Assembly: GCA_035762175.1 (NCBI GenBank)
Contig: DASTPP010000012.1
Location: 1 to 64,000 of the forward strand
Direction of reading: 5' to 3'
Length of the DNA stretch: 64,000 nt
From: DASTPP01 sp035762175
GTDB lineage: Bacteria > Myxococcota_A > Polyangia > Polyangiales > Polyangiaceae
Positions 17,067 through 25,899 of the stretch are shown here, piece after piece (position 1 is the first letter of the stretch; every line of letters starts with the position of its first letter). The position numbers were made by a program, and so were the translations under genes. Under the pieces are notes generated by a model that was not told the origin of the DNA, did not search any database, and saw only the letters and a list, made by a program, of their open reading frames with translations.

Positions 17067-19448
17067 CTAAGGGCTCTCGACGCGGAACGCGTCGTACTTC
17101 ACGCCCGCGTGGTAGCTGACCAGGGCGGGCACGCCGGCGGTGAGGCGGCTCGTCGACGAGTCGTTGAAGTCGATGCGCTTGGTGCCGTCGAGCCAGACCT
17201 CGAGGTGCACCGGGCTCGACCCGGTGGCGACGAGCGAGAGGGCGTAGGTGGTGCCGGCGCTGATCGGGGCGGGCGCTGACGACAGGAGCGTCCACGACCA
17301 CTCGTTGCGGCGGTAGAGGTTGACGGTGCCGTCGGTCGAGATCTGGGCCGAGTAGAGGTTGCGGTCGACGTTCGAGGCGTCGGCGCTGCGGGCGGCGACG
17401 CCCGCGTAGACGGCGCCGGCGGGCACCGAGAGGTTGGCCTTGGCGACGTAGTCGTTCGTGCCGAGGGCGGGCACGAGGCGGGCCCAGTCGCCGTTGGCGG
17501 GCGGGGTGCCGGCGACGGCGTTGGCGCCGTCGGTCGAGAAGCTGCCGTAGGCGGTGGCCCAGTTCGCGCCGAGGCCGGTCGTGCGGTTGAAGTCGTCGGC
17601 GAAGAGGGCCGCGGGCGGCAGGCCCGAGCAGTCGCTCTCGACGGCGCCCCGGTCGGGCTTCGCCGGGTTGCCGCAGCGGGCGTTGACGTTGGTGCCGTCG
17701 GCGAGGGCGTTGTTGAGCCCGGCCGAGCCCGCCGCCAGCCGGAAGTCGCCCGCGGCCGGGCTGCCGAAGAGCGGGCTGCCGACCGAGCTGCGGTTGGCGC
17801 CGGTCGCGTCGTCGTCGTCGTCGTACGTCGTCTGCGCCAGCCACTGGTCGAACGAGAGCTGGGTCGACGAGCTATTGTAGACGAACCGCGGGCCGGCGGT
17901 GCCCGAGCGGTAAAAGAGGTTGTGCTCGCTCCACAGGTTCTTGACGTACGGGGTCGTGGCCGTGCCGGGCCGGTAGACGAGGGCGCCGCCGAGCTTGCCC
18001 TGGTCGGGCGGGTTGGGGTAGCCCGCGCCCTCGACCTCCGAGACGATGTTGTTCCAGATGCGAATGTTGTCCGAGTCCTCCCAGGCGGGGTCGTTCGACG
18101 AGGGCCGCACGAGAATGCCGCCGTGCTTCGCGTCGTGCACGGTGTTGTGGTAGATTTCGACGTTCTGGCCGCGGTAGACCTTGATGCCGTCGCCGCAATT
18201 GTAGGTCGTGAAGCCGCGCGGCCAGCTCAGCTGCGAGTTGTGGTTCATCCGGTAGATGAGGTTGCGGCGCACGACGATGTCCGCGACGCCGGCCAGGTCG
18301 TAGCGCCCGATCGAGACGCCGGCGCCGCCGTCGTAGATGCGCGCGCCCTCGAGCAGCACCCGGCGCGCGCCGAAGTGGACGACGACGGCCGAGCCCCCGC
18401 AGCCCCCCTCGGCCTCGGCCTGCGTGTCCATCCAGGGCTCTTCGGTCGCGTTGTGGCCGTAGAACCGGTTGTCGCCTTTGACGGCGACGTCCCAGCAGGT
18501 CTTGATGTCGACCGCGTTCTCCATGTTCCGGTAGAAGCGGTTGTTCTCGATGGTAATGTGCTTGGGGTTGTTGGCGGGGTCGTTGGTCGGTTCTTGCTCG
18601 GTGCCCTGGCACTGTACGCCGTCGCCCGAGTTGTCGTGGGCCGTGTTGTTGAAGATGTGCACGTGCGAGGCCCCGCGGCTGAGCACGAACGCGTTCCCAT
18701 CGCCGCGCGCCTGGACGCCGGCCCCGTTCGGCTTGGTGCCCTTGTTGTCGTGGACGTGGTTGTTCTCGAGGGTGACGTGCGAGCCGGCCAGCACGTTGAC
18801 GCCCCCGTTGTGGCAGTAGCGCACGGTCGAGTTGCGGACGGCGACGTGGTGGGCATAAAAGACGTAGACGCCCGTGATGCGGTTGTCGGGCGCGGGCGGC
18901 GTGCAGGCCGTGCTGTTCGGGTCAGAGCAGCCGCAGTCGACGTCGACGTTGTCGAGCACCCAGTAGGCGGCCGTGTTGTTGAATGTGACGGGGCGGGAGG
19001 CGCCCGCCGGGCCGATCTTCACCCGCTGCCCGCCGGCCTCGACGCCGCGGATGCGCCGGGGCTTGGTGCCGTCGAGCGAGGCGGCCGACGCCGTGAACCC
19101 CTCGTACGGGGTGGCGTGGCCCTCGACCAGGACCTCGTAGCCCTCGGGCAGGTTGACCAGCGCCTGCTTGATGCTCTTGCAGGCGGTCGCGCGCGTGCCG
19201 CCGCAGCCGGCGTAGTCGCTGCCGTCCTTGGCGACGTAGCGCGTGCCGACGGGCGCGGTCTGCGCGAACCAGGCCTTGTCCGGGAGCTGAGGGTTGACCA
19301 CAATGAGGCCCTCGCTCGACTCGGCGAGCCGCTCGGCCTCGCCCGCAGGGTCGCCGGGGTTGCAAGCCGAGAGCCCGGCCGCGAGCGCCAGCAGCGCCGG
19401 CGCGGACGCGGGGCGGCCGCACGAGTGAACGCGTCGAAATGCGGTCAT
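17067..19448 (-). CDS. Secreted right-handed beta-helix lipoprotein with C-terminal LamG-like domain
   Basis: A 793-residue protein. The leader ends LAAGLSAC (lipidated Cys). Residues about 60-150 resemble the N-terminal cap of pectate-lyase-like proteins (GTRYVAKDGSDYAGCGGTRA). Then come many parallel beta-helix coils with the repeated Asn ladders typical of this fold (ITGVYVFYAHHVAVRNSTVR, VTLENNHVHDNKG, HIFNNTAHDNSGDGVQ, ITIENNRFYRNMENAVDIK). The last about 190 residues form a beta-sandwich (LFADDFNRTTGLGANWATAY) like the LamG/3-keto-disaccharide hydrolase domains. The ATG at 19448 follows AGGAGC. Such proteins bind or cleave polysaccharide; catalytic residues cannot be assigned. Surface lipoprotein, monocistronic. 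Confidence 0.87.
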   Translation of the reverse strand: MTAFRRVHSCGRPASAPALLALAAGLSACNPGDPAGEAERLAESSEGLIVVNPQLPDKAWFAQTAPVGTRYVAKDGSDYAGCGGTRATACKSIKQALVNLPEGYEVLVEGHATPYEGFTASAASLDGTKPRRIRGVEAGGQRVKIGPAGASRPVTFNNTAAYWVLDNVDVDCGCSDPNSTACTPPAPDNRITGVYVFYAHHVAVRNSTVRYCHNGGVNVLAGSHVTLENNHVHDNKGTKPNGAGVQARGDGNAFVLSRGASHVHIFNNTAHDNSGDGVQCQGTEQEPTNDPANNPKHITIENNRFYRNMENAVDIKTCWDVAVKGDNRFYGHNATEEPWMDTQAEAEGGCGGSAVVVHFGARRVLLEGARIYDGGAGVSIGRYDLAGVADIVVRRNLIYRMNHNSQLSWPRGFTTYNCGDGIKVYRGQNVEIYHNTVHDAKHGGILVRPSSNDPAWEDSDNIRIWNNIVSEVEGAGYPNPPDQGKLGGALVYRPGTATTPYVKNLWSEHNLFYRSGTAGPRFVYNSSSTQLSFDQWLAQTTYDDDDDATGANRSSVGSPLFGSPAAGDFRLAAGSAGLNNALADGTNVNARCGNPAKPDRGAVESDCSGLPPAALFADDFNRTTGLGANWATAYGSFSTDGANAVAGTPPANGDWARLVPALGTNDYVAKANLSVPAGAVYAGVAARSADASNVDRNLYSAQISTDGTVNLYRRNEWSWTLLSSAPAPISAGTTYALSLVATGSSPVHLEVWLDGTKRIDFNDSSTSRLTAGVPALVSYHAGVKYDAFRVESP

Positions 19449-20406
19449 GAATGCTCCTGTATGAATAGGGTGGCCGGCGGGCGGGGCGCGCCCTCGGGGC
19501 GATGCCACGGCGATGCTCGCGGCGGGGGGTGAGGCCGGTTCGACCCGCCCGCCAGCCCGTCCTGCCCTTGCGGGCGAACCGCCCTGCGCGGCCTTCGGGG
19601 GGTGAGCAATTACGATGCCTGATTTCTCATCGCGGCAAACACCACAATCTCGTCGGCCGCGATCGTTGCCGCCGACACCGCTCCGAAGCCCGCCCCAAGG
19701 CCCCGCCGCCCTCGCGCGTGACCGCGGCGCAAGGGCGCAGCTGCAGCGAAGGGGCGAGACGCCGCCCTCGCCGGTTCTGGTTCGCGGGGCTCCTTGCGGC
19801 CCCCCGCCGGGCGCGCCGACGGGCAATCGCGGCGCGCGGTGCGAACCATCGTTCGGATCGTATCGCTTTCGACGAATGGTCGAGTTTGGGCCCCCCGCCG
19901 GGCGAGACCAAAATGCCACGCTGCGGCGCCCGGGCCCTGCTCACCCGCCCCCGTGGCGGCCTGCCCCCCGGGGGCGGGCGCGGCTCGACGGGGCCGCACC
20001 GGCGACGCCGTTGGGGCCGCTGACGGCGCCGAAGGCGCTCGGCTCCGGTCTACCGAGACGGGCCTAACCGGCCATCGCGGTCCTAGCCCGGTCGACACGC
20101 AATTTGCTGCAACGCTAAAAAACTATCGCCTGGCCGTGCTCTCGCAGCGTGGACGGACGGCGAGCATCGACCAAAGCGAACCGATCGCGCGATTTATCTA
20201 TTTTTCGAGCGCGCCTTCGTAGGGCAAGTTCGCCTTCGTTCACACATCATCGAACGGTCGCGAGCGCGGCTGTCGAACGATCAGGCCGAGCCTTTGGCAC
20301 GTCCTACGGCGCACCGACGCAGGCCCCTTCCGCCGTGCGATGAAGTTCATTCACTCGCCCAAACTCTTGACCGACCGCCCCGAGCAGGGAGGCACTTTTA
20401 CCTACC
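19449..20406. other. Gene-free stretch, 958 bases
   Basis: The stretch lies between two divergent lipoprotein genes. Several long open frames exist on both strands but all are Arg/Pro/Ala-rich with no ribosome site, as expected by chance at this GC content. The AT content rises at 20100-20220, upstream of the carbonic anhydrase gene, which probably marks its promoter. No RNA gene or repeat was recognised. Confidence 0.4.
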
Positions 20407-21285
20407 ATGAAAAACAATCACCGTCGCCGAACGTGGTTTCGAAGCCTTGTCACGGTTGCAACGCTCGCGCTCGCGGCGGGGGCGTGTAAACCGAAGGAGG
20501 GCTCGGGCAAGAGCAAGGGTGCGGTGGCGGTGGCCGAAGCGTCGGCGAAGAAGGGGCCGAAGCCGCCCAAGCCCGCGGCGCAGACCTCCCTCGAGGCGGC
20601 CGCGGGCATGCTTTCGCGCGTGTTGGACGACAACGACAAGTTCGTCGCTTCGCACCCGTCCGAGCATTTCGACCCCTTCTTGAACGAGCAGCACCCGGGC
20701 GCGACCGTCGTCGCTTGCTCCGATTCGAGGTTTCACGACGAAGCCATCGATCGTGAGCCCGACGGCAACCTCTTCGTCGTTCGCAACATCGGCAACCAGA
20801 TCGGCAGCGCGGCCGGCTCGGTCGAGTACGGCATCGAGCACCTCCACACCCCGCTGCTCGTCGTCGTCGGGCACGTCGGCTGCGGCGCGGTGAAGGCGGC
20901 GCTCGGCGACTACGGCGCCGAGCGGACGCCCATTCGCAAGGAGCTCGACGGCCTTCACCTCTCTTTGCGCGAGGTGCAAGAAAAGAAGTTCGACTCGTTC
21001 GAGGCGCGCTGGCTGGCGGGGGTGGTGGCCAACGTGCACCGGCAAGTGGCCGACGCGATGCGCGAAAACGAGGCGCGGATCGCCAAGGGCGAACTCTTCG
21101 TGATCGGCAGCGTGTACGACTTCCGCGGCGACTTCGGCCTACGACGCGGCTCGCTGCACATCGTCAACCTGAACGGCGAGCGGGACGTCGCCAAGATCTA
21201 CGCCTCGCCTCTCTTGCGCCGCGTCGCCGAACTGGGCCGCGACGCCGGCCAGAAGCCGACCCTCTTGCGCACGGCCAGTAACTAG
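20407..21285 (+). CDS. Lipoprotein beta-carbonic anhydrase
   Basis: A 292-residue protein. The leader MKNNHRRRTWFRSLVTVATL ends LAAGAC, with Cys27 as lipidation site, followed by a Lys/Pro-rich linker to about residue 58. Residues 60-270 are a beta-class carbonic anhydrase: zinc ligand Cys104 in VVACSDSRF with the Asp106-Arg108 dyad, His156 and Cys159 in VVVGHVGCGAV, and the conserved VVRNIGNQ. It interconverts CO2 and bicarbonate. All metal ligands are present, so it is probably active, at the membrane or in the periplasm. Beta-class enzymes are usually cytoplasmic, so the lipoprotein leader is notable. A GGGAGG site lies upstream of the ATG. Confidence 0.92.
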   Translation: MKNNHRRRTWFRSLVTVATLALAAGACKPKEGSGKSKGAVAVAEASAKKGPKPPKPAAQTSLEAAAGMLSRVLDDNDKFVASHPSEHFDPFLNEQHPGATVVACSDSRFHDEAIDREPDGNLFVVRNIGNQIGSAAGSVEYGIEHLHTPLLVVVGHVGCGAVKAALGDYGAERTPIRKELDGLHLSLREVQEKKFDSFEARWLAGVVANVHRQVADAMRENEARIAKGELFVIGSVYDFRGDFGLRRGSLHIVNLNGERDVAKIYASPLLRRVAELGRDAGQKPTLLRTASN

Positions 21286-21639
21286 AGCGCCGACCGCGCA
21301 ACGCCCGTTCTCGGGCAGGTCGCGGTGACCTCGCGCGGGGCGAGGGCGGCGTCGCCCGGGCGGGCCGCCCCTGCCGTGCCCGCGCCGTGGCGTATCGTAT
21401 CAATCCTTTGGCGCGATCTGCCATTCGCGCCTTGGCGCGCATTGTCAATCGCCTGGCGCGCTCTGCACACGCGCCCGAGGCCTGCAGAGCCCGCGGACCG
21501 GGCGGTCGCTGCGGCACGTTGTGCCACCCAGGGCGCCGCTGTCGGCCGCGCCCGCGCCGCTGGCTGAAACCGCAGCGACATTCTCGCCGCAAATCGAAAT
21601 GCCCCGCCGACGGCACGAGCGTTGCTCAATGCCGGGGGC
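21286..21639. other. Gene-free stretch with short imperfect repeats
   Basis: At about 21408-21475 a GC-rich unit of 21-24 bases (core TTGGCGCG or CTGGCGCG) occurs three times in imperfect tandem. It has no recognised function. The rest is featureless; it should hold the end of the carbonic anhydrase transcript and the promoter of the next lipoprotein. Confidence 0.35.
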
Positions 21640-22269
21640 ATGAGCAAGCAAATCTTGGCCCTCGGTATGGTGATCCTTTCGTCCCTCGGCGCGGCGGCCT
21701 GCGCCGACGAGTCCGACGCCGAGCCCGGCGTGGTCCGCGGCGAAGGCGACCGCGGCGACGGCCAGGCGGCCGGCGGCGACGGCCAGGTGGGCGGCGGCCA
21801 GGCTTCGTCCGGCTACGACGAGCTCGAGGCGTGCGTCGCGCCCGAGCCCTGCGAGCGTTCGCTCGCGCAGCTCATCGAGAATTCGATCCGCTACGTCGAC
21901 CGGGCGAACGCGCGCTGCGTGCTCGAGGGGCTGCGCGACCGCAAGCCCGGCCGCTACCTGCACGACTCCGATCACACGTATAGCAACGGGTCCATCGGCG
22001 CGGACCACGCGCTGCTGCTGGCGGCCGACGGCACCGTGCGCTACGCCCGCGACAACTACGGCCCGGGCAACGAGACCGACCCGCCGGCCCGGCGCTGCCG
22101 GCTCGCCGACGCGTCCTACTTCGCGTCGTGCCTCGAGTCGCTCGACGCGTCGCCCGATGCGGTGGCCGACCCGGCCTGGCGGTGCCTGTTCGGCGTCGGC
22201 TCGAACCTCGAGCCGGGCCGGCTCGAGTGGTTCACCTCGTGCGTGCCCGAGGTGCCGCGCTGCGAGTGA
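21640..22269 (+). CDS. Lipoprotein of unknown function
   Basis: A 209-residue protein starting MSKQILALGMVILSSLGAAA with the lipobox AAAC, followed by a Gly/Gln/Asp-rich spacer repeating GDGQ and GGGQ. The mature domain is Cys-rich (EACVAPEPCERSLAQLIENS, ARCVLEGLRDRKPGRY, RRCRLADASYFASCLESLD, SCVPEVPRC). The even number of paired Cys and periplasmic targeting suggest disulfides. I do not recognise the family. An in-frame ATG 18 bases upstream is possible; I chose 21640 because the leader then starts correctly. Monocistronic. Confidence 0.72.
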   Translation: MSKQILALGMVILSSLGAAACADESDAEPGVVRGEGDRGDGQAAGGDGQVGGGQASSGYDELEACVAPEPCERSLAQLIENSIRYVDRANARCVLEGLRDRKPGRYLHDSDHTYSNGSIGADHALLLAADGTVRYARDNYGPGNETDPPARRCRLADASYFASCLESLDASPDAVADPAWRCLFGVGSNLEPGRLEWFTSCVPEVPRCE

Positions 22270-22684
22270 CGCCGACCCCGCCCCGGGCGGCGCGCGAGGC
22301 GACGCGCCTGCCGTTCGGCGTGATGACGGCGCCGGGGCCGCGCTACGCCCCGGCGATCGTCGGGGCGGCGAGGGGCGAGACGCGTGCGCCCTCGGCCTGG
22401 CACGCCGTCCGTGCTTGGTGCGCCGGCGGCAGCCCGTCGCGTCGACCCGGTGCTCGATCGGGCCGTTCGAACCAATCGCGCCCTCGGGGCAGGCGCGGTG
22501 CTGGTGGCGGACCGGAGGGCGAAATCGCACGCCCGGTCGGCCACGACCACCCGCGCTTGCGGTAATTCGCGACGTTTTCCCGTGGCAGCGGAATGTGACG
22601 CGGCCCCGCCCCCCCGCCTCGTCGGGCCACCGCGTGACTCGGCGGGCCCGGGCGGCGATAGAACGCGCCCGTCGCTTCGGCCGC
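22270..22684. other. Gene-free stretch with a palindrome-like motif
   Basis: The stretch lies between two convergent genes. The motif TTCCCGTGGCAGCGGAA (22577-22593) recurs almost exactly, in the opposite orientation, at 51185-51201. No gene is supported. Confidence 0.35.
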
Positions 22685-23518
22685 CTACTTCGCTGCGGGC
22701 TTTTTCGCCGGGACGAGCGGCCGGGTCGACTTGTCGTTGGGCTCGTTCGTACGCAGATCACCCGTGCGGGCGGGGAAGGGCTCAACACAGAGAGGGTCGG
22801 CCGGGTGGCACTCTGGGCCCTCGGGCGTCGGCGCGCGACGCGACTTGGCGCCTCGCCGTAGCGGGCCGGACGCGACGAGCCTGCCTTGCACGGTGTCGAG
22901 ATCGTCGCGCCTGAGCGCCTCCGCGAGCTTTCTGAGTTCAGGCGCCTCGACCTCGACGCTCACGGCGGCCGGCGCGGCCGCAACCCCGACCACCTCGGCC
23001 GGGCGGCACGCCGGGGCCTCCGACCGCAGCGAGGCGGTGGCCGCTGCGGCCGCCATCAGCCCCCCGCCGGCGCTCAGCAGCGCGAGGCGCCGGCGCTTGC
23101 GGCGCCCGGCGTCGGGGCAATCGCTCGTCAACACCGTGCCGTCATGGCGGCGGTACAGGCGTACGCAAATGTCGCCCTCCCGGTCGCGAACGAGCGCGGT
23201 CGCCTCCTCGCGCGTCATGCCCGAGAGGTTGTAGACGTTCTTCTGACAGCCGGGGCAAAAGCGCACCTTCTCGTCGCCCGCCATCGCGTCCCAGTCGGCC
23301 GGGCAGGGCGAGGCGACGCGCACGCTCTCGAGCGCGGAGGCGCGAGCGTAGGCCGAAAGTCGGCCCGCCACCTCGTCACGTTCGGCCTCGAGTTGCGCCC
23401 TTCGTCGCTCGAGCTCGCCGAGGCGACGGGCTTGGTCTCGCACCTCGTCGAGCGCGGCGTCGAGCGCCTTGAGCCGCTCTCCCAGGGCCGCCTGGTCGTC
23501 ACGATAGGGGACGGGCAT
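22685..23518 (-). CDS. Membrane protein with Cys-rich CPADW...CPGCQ motif and coiled coil
   Basis: A 277-residue protein. Residues about 7-55 form a coiled coil (LKALDAALDEVRDQARRLGE, LERRRAQLEAERDEVAGRLS). Then comes a four-Cys region (SPCPADWDAMAGDEKVRFCP, GCQKNVYNLSGMTREEATAL) that recurs in myxobacterial proteins, probably a small metal- or redox-binding module. One membrane span follows (about 147-163), then a variable Pro/Ala-rich tail. The ATG at 23518 is chosen as the only good candidate. It lies 93 bases after the PAP2 gene on the same strand and may be co-transcribed with it. Function unknown; the topology suggests the N-terminal coiled coil and Cys module are cytoplasmic. Confidence 0.75.
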   Translation of the reverse strand: MPVPYRDDQAALGERLKALDAALDEVRDQARRLGELERRRAQLEAERDEVAGRLSAYARASALESVRVASPCPADWDAMAGDEKVRFCPGCQKNVYNLSGMTREEATALVRDREGDICVRLYRRHDGTVLTSDCPDAGRRKRRRLALLSAGGGLMAAAAATASLRSEAPACRPAEVVGVAAAPAAVSVEVEAPELRKLAEALRRDDLDTVQGRLVASGPLRRGAKSRRAPTPEGPECHPADPLCVEPFPARTGDLRTNEPNDKSTRPLVPAKKPAAK

Positions 23519-23611
23519 GGCACGCTTGGAGGGCCGGGATGGTCAGATGTTCCCGCCAAAGGTGACGACGGGGCGTCCGCCGAGGGGCCCGGGGGGCCGC
23601 GCGCCGGCGCC

Positions 23612-24526
23612 TCAGCCCGCGCGCGCGCCGCCCGCGGCCGGGCGCCGGCGCGCGGTCAGCCTCGGGTAGAGGGCGGGCCCGACCGCGAACAGCCACAGGC
23701 TGAGCGCGAAGGCCAGCGCGCCCGAGGCGGCGGGCGGCACGGCCTGCTCGGCGAGCGAGGCGACGGCGAGGGCGGGCGCCGCCCCGGCGAGCAGCGCCAC
23801 GAGCTTGGGCGCGCCGGGGGCCCGCGCGGGCTCGTAGCGCACGAGCCGGTGCTCGGCGAGCAGCCCGACCGAAGCGCCCGCCGTGATGCCGACCGACTGC
23901 CACGCCGTCGGCGAGGGCCCGAGCGCGGCGACCGCCGCGAGCACGCCGGCGACGTTGCACGCGGCCAAGGCCGAGAAGAACCAGCGCGGGCGGCGGGCGA
24001 GCCAGCGCTCGAGCCGCGGCCAGAGGCGCAGGTAGGCCGCGAGCAAGAGGGCGCCCAGGGCGGCGCCCGCCGGCAGATCGGCGACGAAGTGCATTCCGAG
24101 CGCGAGCCGCGCGAAGCCGACGAGCGCGACGAACGCCGCCGCGGCCCAGGCGGGCAGGCCGTAGCGGGCGCAGGCGTAGCCCGAAAGCACGGTCGCCGTG
24201 ACCACGTGGCCGCTCGGGAACGACGGGATGTCGACGTGCTCGTGCGCGCGCACCCCCGCGCCCTCGGGCCGCTCGACGCCGGCCGCGAACGCGATCGCCA
24301 TGTTGATCGGCAGCGCGAAGGCGACCGCCCCGAGCAGCCCGTAGGCGGCGCGCCGGCCCCGCCACGCGAGCCCGAGCCCGGCCGCGAGGACGATGCCCCA
24401 GGTGCCCCCGAGCCCCCCCGCGAGGCGGAGGGCCGGCAAGGGCGCGTCGCCCAGCGCACGCTGCAGCGCCGCGACCGGCTCGGCGCCCCAGAGCAGCGCG
24501 GCCAGCGGCGCCGAGGGCTCGCTCAC
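23612..24526 (-). CDS. PAP2-family membrane phosphatase
   Basis: A 304-residue integral membrane protein with about eight hydrophobic helices. The PAP2 motifs are visible: PSFPSGHVVTA (phosphatase motif 2) and RLALGMHFVADLPAG (motif 3, with the Arg, His and Asp catalytic residues); motif 1 is weak (AAGVERPEG). The family removes phosphate from lipid phosphates such as phosphatidate or undecaprenyl pyrophosphate on the outer face of the inner membrane. The start is uncertain: the GTG at 24526 begins a normal N-terminus, while a TTG at 24613 would add a basic leader. It is divergent from the truncated phosphatase gene at 24637, often a functional neighbour of PAP2 proteins. Confidence 0.82.
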   Translation of the reverse strand: MSEPSAPLAALLWGAEPVAALQRALGDAPLPALRLAGGLGGTWGIVLAAGLGLAWRGRRAAYGLLGAVAFALPINMAIAFAAGVERPEGAGVRAHEHVDIPSFPSGHVVTATVLSGYACARYGLPAWAAAAFVALVGFARLALGMHFVADLPAGAALGALLLAAYLRLWPRLERWLARRPRWFFSALAACNVAGVLAAVAALGPSPTAWQSVGITAGASVGLLAEHRLVRYEPARAPGAPKLVALLAGAAPALAVASLAEQAVPPAASGALAFALSLWLFAVGPALYPRLTARRRPAAGGARAG

Positions 24527-24636
24527 GGGCCGGCGCCCCGCTCGCCCCGGCGCCGCCGACCGCGCGCGCTTCGTCGGGGCCTCTCGAGCGCATTCTCGCG
24601 GGCGCTTCGGCAAGCCATCATGCTCGTGCGATCGCT

Positions 24637-25164
24637 ATGGCATACGCCCTCGCCTTCGTCATGCTCGGGCTGAGCCTGGCGCCCCTGGCCGCGCGCGGGG
24701 GGGCGTGGCCGCTCGCGCTCTGGCCCGCGCTCGCGTTCGTGGGGGCCGGCGTCGCCTACGCGCTCGGGGCGCCGAGGCTGCTCGGCAAGCGCCCCGACGG
24801 CACGCTCCGCCCGGCCGCGCTCGTCGCCTTTCTGCCCTACTTTGCCCTCGTCTGGCTGGTCTGGCTCGTGTCGCACGCCCTCGGCCGGCAGCGCCACGCG
24901 CACGAGATCGTGCCCGGCGTCTTTCTCGGGCGCTGGCCCCCCCCTCCTCGCCGACGAACGTTCGACGGGCTTGCGCCGGGAGGCCTGCCCCCGGCCAAGG
25001 TTCGGTCCGAGTCGACGACGAAGCCGACTTCGGCTCTCCGACGATACTCGAGGAACCCCCGCAGGGTGCGTGGCACCCCAAACCGATTCTCGAGGATCGG
25101 TCCGGGGGCCTCGTGGAACATAAACCGATACGGGAGTATCGGTCGGCGAGCCCCTGGCACATAG
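24637..25164 (+). pseudogene. Truncated membrane-anchored dual-specificity phosphatase-like gene
   Basis: The first about 105 codons encode a protein-like N-terminus with three membrane helices (MAYALAFVMLGLSLAPLAAR, WPALAFVGAGVAYALG, FLPYFALVWLVWLV), then HEIVPGVFLGRWP, which is how membrane-anchored tyrosine/dual-specificity phosphatases enter their catalytic domain. After a run of eight C (24937-24944) homology-like sequence stops, and from about 25031 the frame runs into a 43-bp tandem array and ends at 25164. The catalytic domain is absent. Removing one C gives an alternative frame for some 30 codons but still no catalytic motif. Probably a gene whose 3' part was replaced by the array. 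Confidence 0.6.
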
Positions 25165-25458
25165 AAACCGACACGGGAGTATCGGTCGGCGAGCCCCTGG
25201 CACATAGAAACCGATACGGGAGTATCGGTCGGCGAGCCCCTGGCACATAGAAACCGACACGGGGGTATCGGTCGGCAGGCCCCTGGCACATAGAAACCGA
25301 TACGGGAGTATCGGTCGGCGGGCCCTTGGCACATAGAAACCGATACGGGAGTATCGGTCGGCGGGCCCCTGGCACATGAAGATCGACCCTCGAGTATCGT
25401 TTGCCGAGCCTCTGGCACATAGAAACCGATTCTCGAGGGTCGTCTTTGTGCCACGGAC
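25031..25458. repeat. 43-bp tandem array of hairpin units (about ten copies)
   Basis: Units with the marker CACATAGAAACCGATACGGG start at 25158, 25201, 25244, 25287, 25330, 25373 and 25416, exactly 43 bases apart. More diverged units start near 25031, 25074 and 25117. Each unit contains a hairpin: in most, ACCGATAC-GGGA-GTATCGGT. In the outer units the arms keep CCGAT/ATCGG but the centre changes to CTCGAG-type sequence with matching changes on both sides. The period is not a multiple of three, so it is not a coding repeat. Unlike CRISPR there are no distinct spacers. The rest of the gap to 25899 is GC-rich with no gene. Confidence 0.85.
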
Positions 25459-25899
25459 ACAGGCCGGAGGTTCCTCGCGTATCCCCCCCCCGGCCCTTGG
25501 TGGCCCAGGCGTGCTCCCCCGAGGGGTTCGACCGGCCGTCGGTGGTGCCGGCGGGGTTTCCTTGCGATCGGCCCCGGGCTCGGGCGGCCCCGGCGGCGCG
25601 GCTCGAGGGAGGCTGGGGCGCCCGCGCGTGACCCGGCGCCCCGCCCCGCGGCGGGGGCGCCCCCGGGCCCCCGTCGCCCGCCCGTCTCGCCCGCACGTCA
25701 CGGAACGCCGAGGGTACGCAACGGCGACGAACGGCGCTACCCGCCCGGGGGGCGCACGCCCGGCCCGGCGAGTGGGCCGGCGCGCCGACCGAAGGGCCGG
25801 CCGGCCCTTCGAGGCTCGGTTGGCGCCGCCCGGCGACCGTCGCGAGCGCCGAGGCGAACGCCGTCGCGCGGGCCGATCGGGTTGCGCGAGGGCGCCGAA
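25459..25899. other. Gene-free stretch after the 43-bp array
   Basis: A 441-base very GC-rich stretch between the hairpin array and the molybdopterin oxidoreductase. No ribosome site with a protein-like frame is visible. It must hold the oxidoreductase promoter. Confidence 0.35.

Noticed and set aside
19449..20406. Small genes in the 958-base gap
   Set aside because: All open frames are Arg/Pro-rich, overlap each other on both strands and lack ribosome sites.
25031..25458. The 43-bp array as a CRISPR array
   Set aside because: The whole unit repeats without unique spacers, the unit is itself the hairpin, and no cas gene is near.
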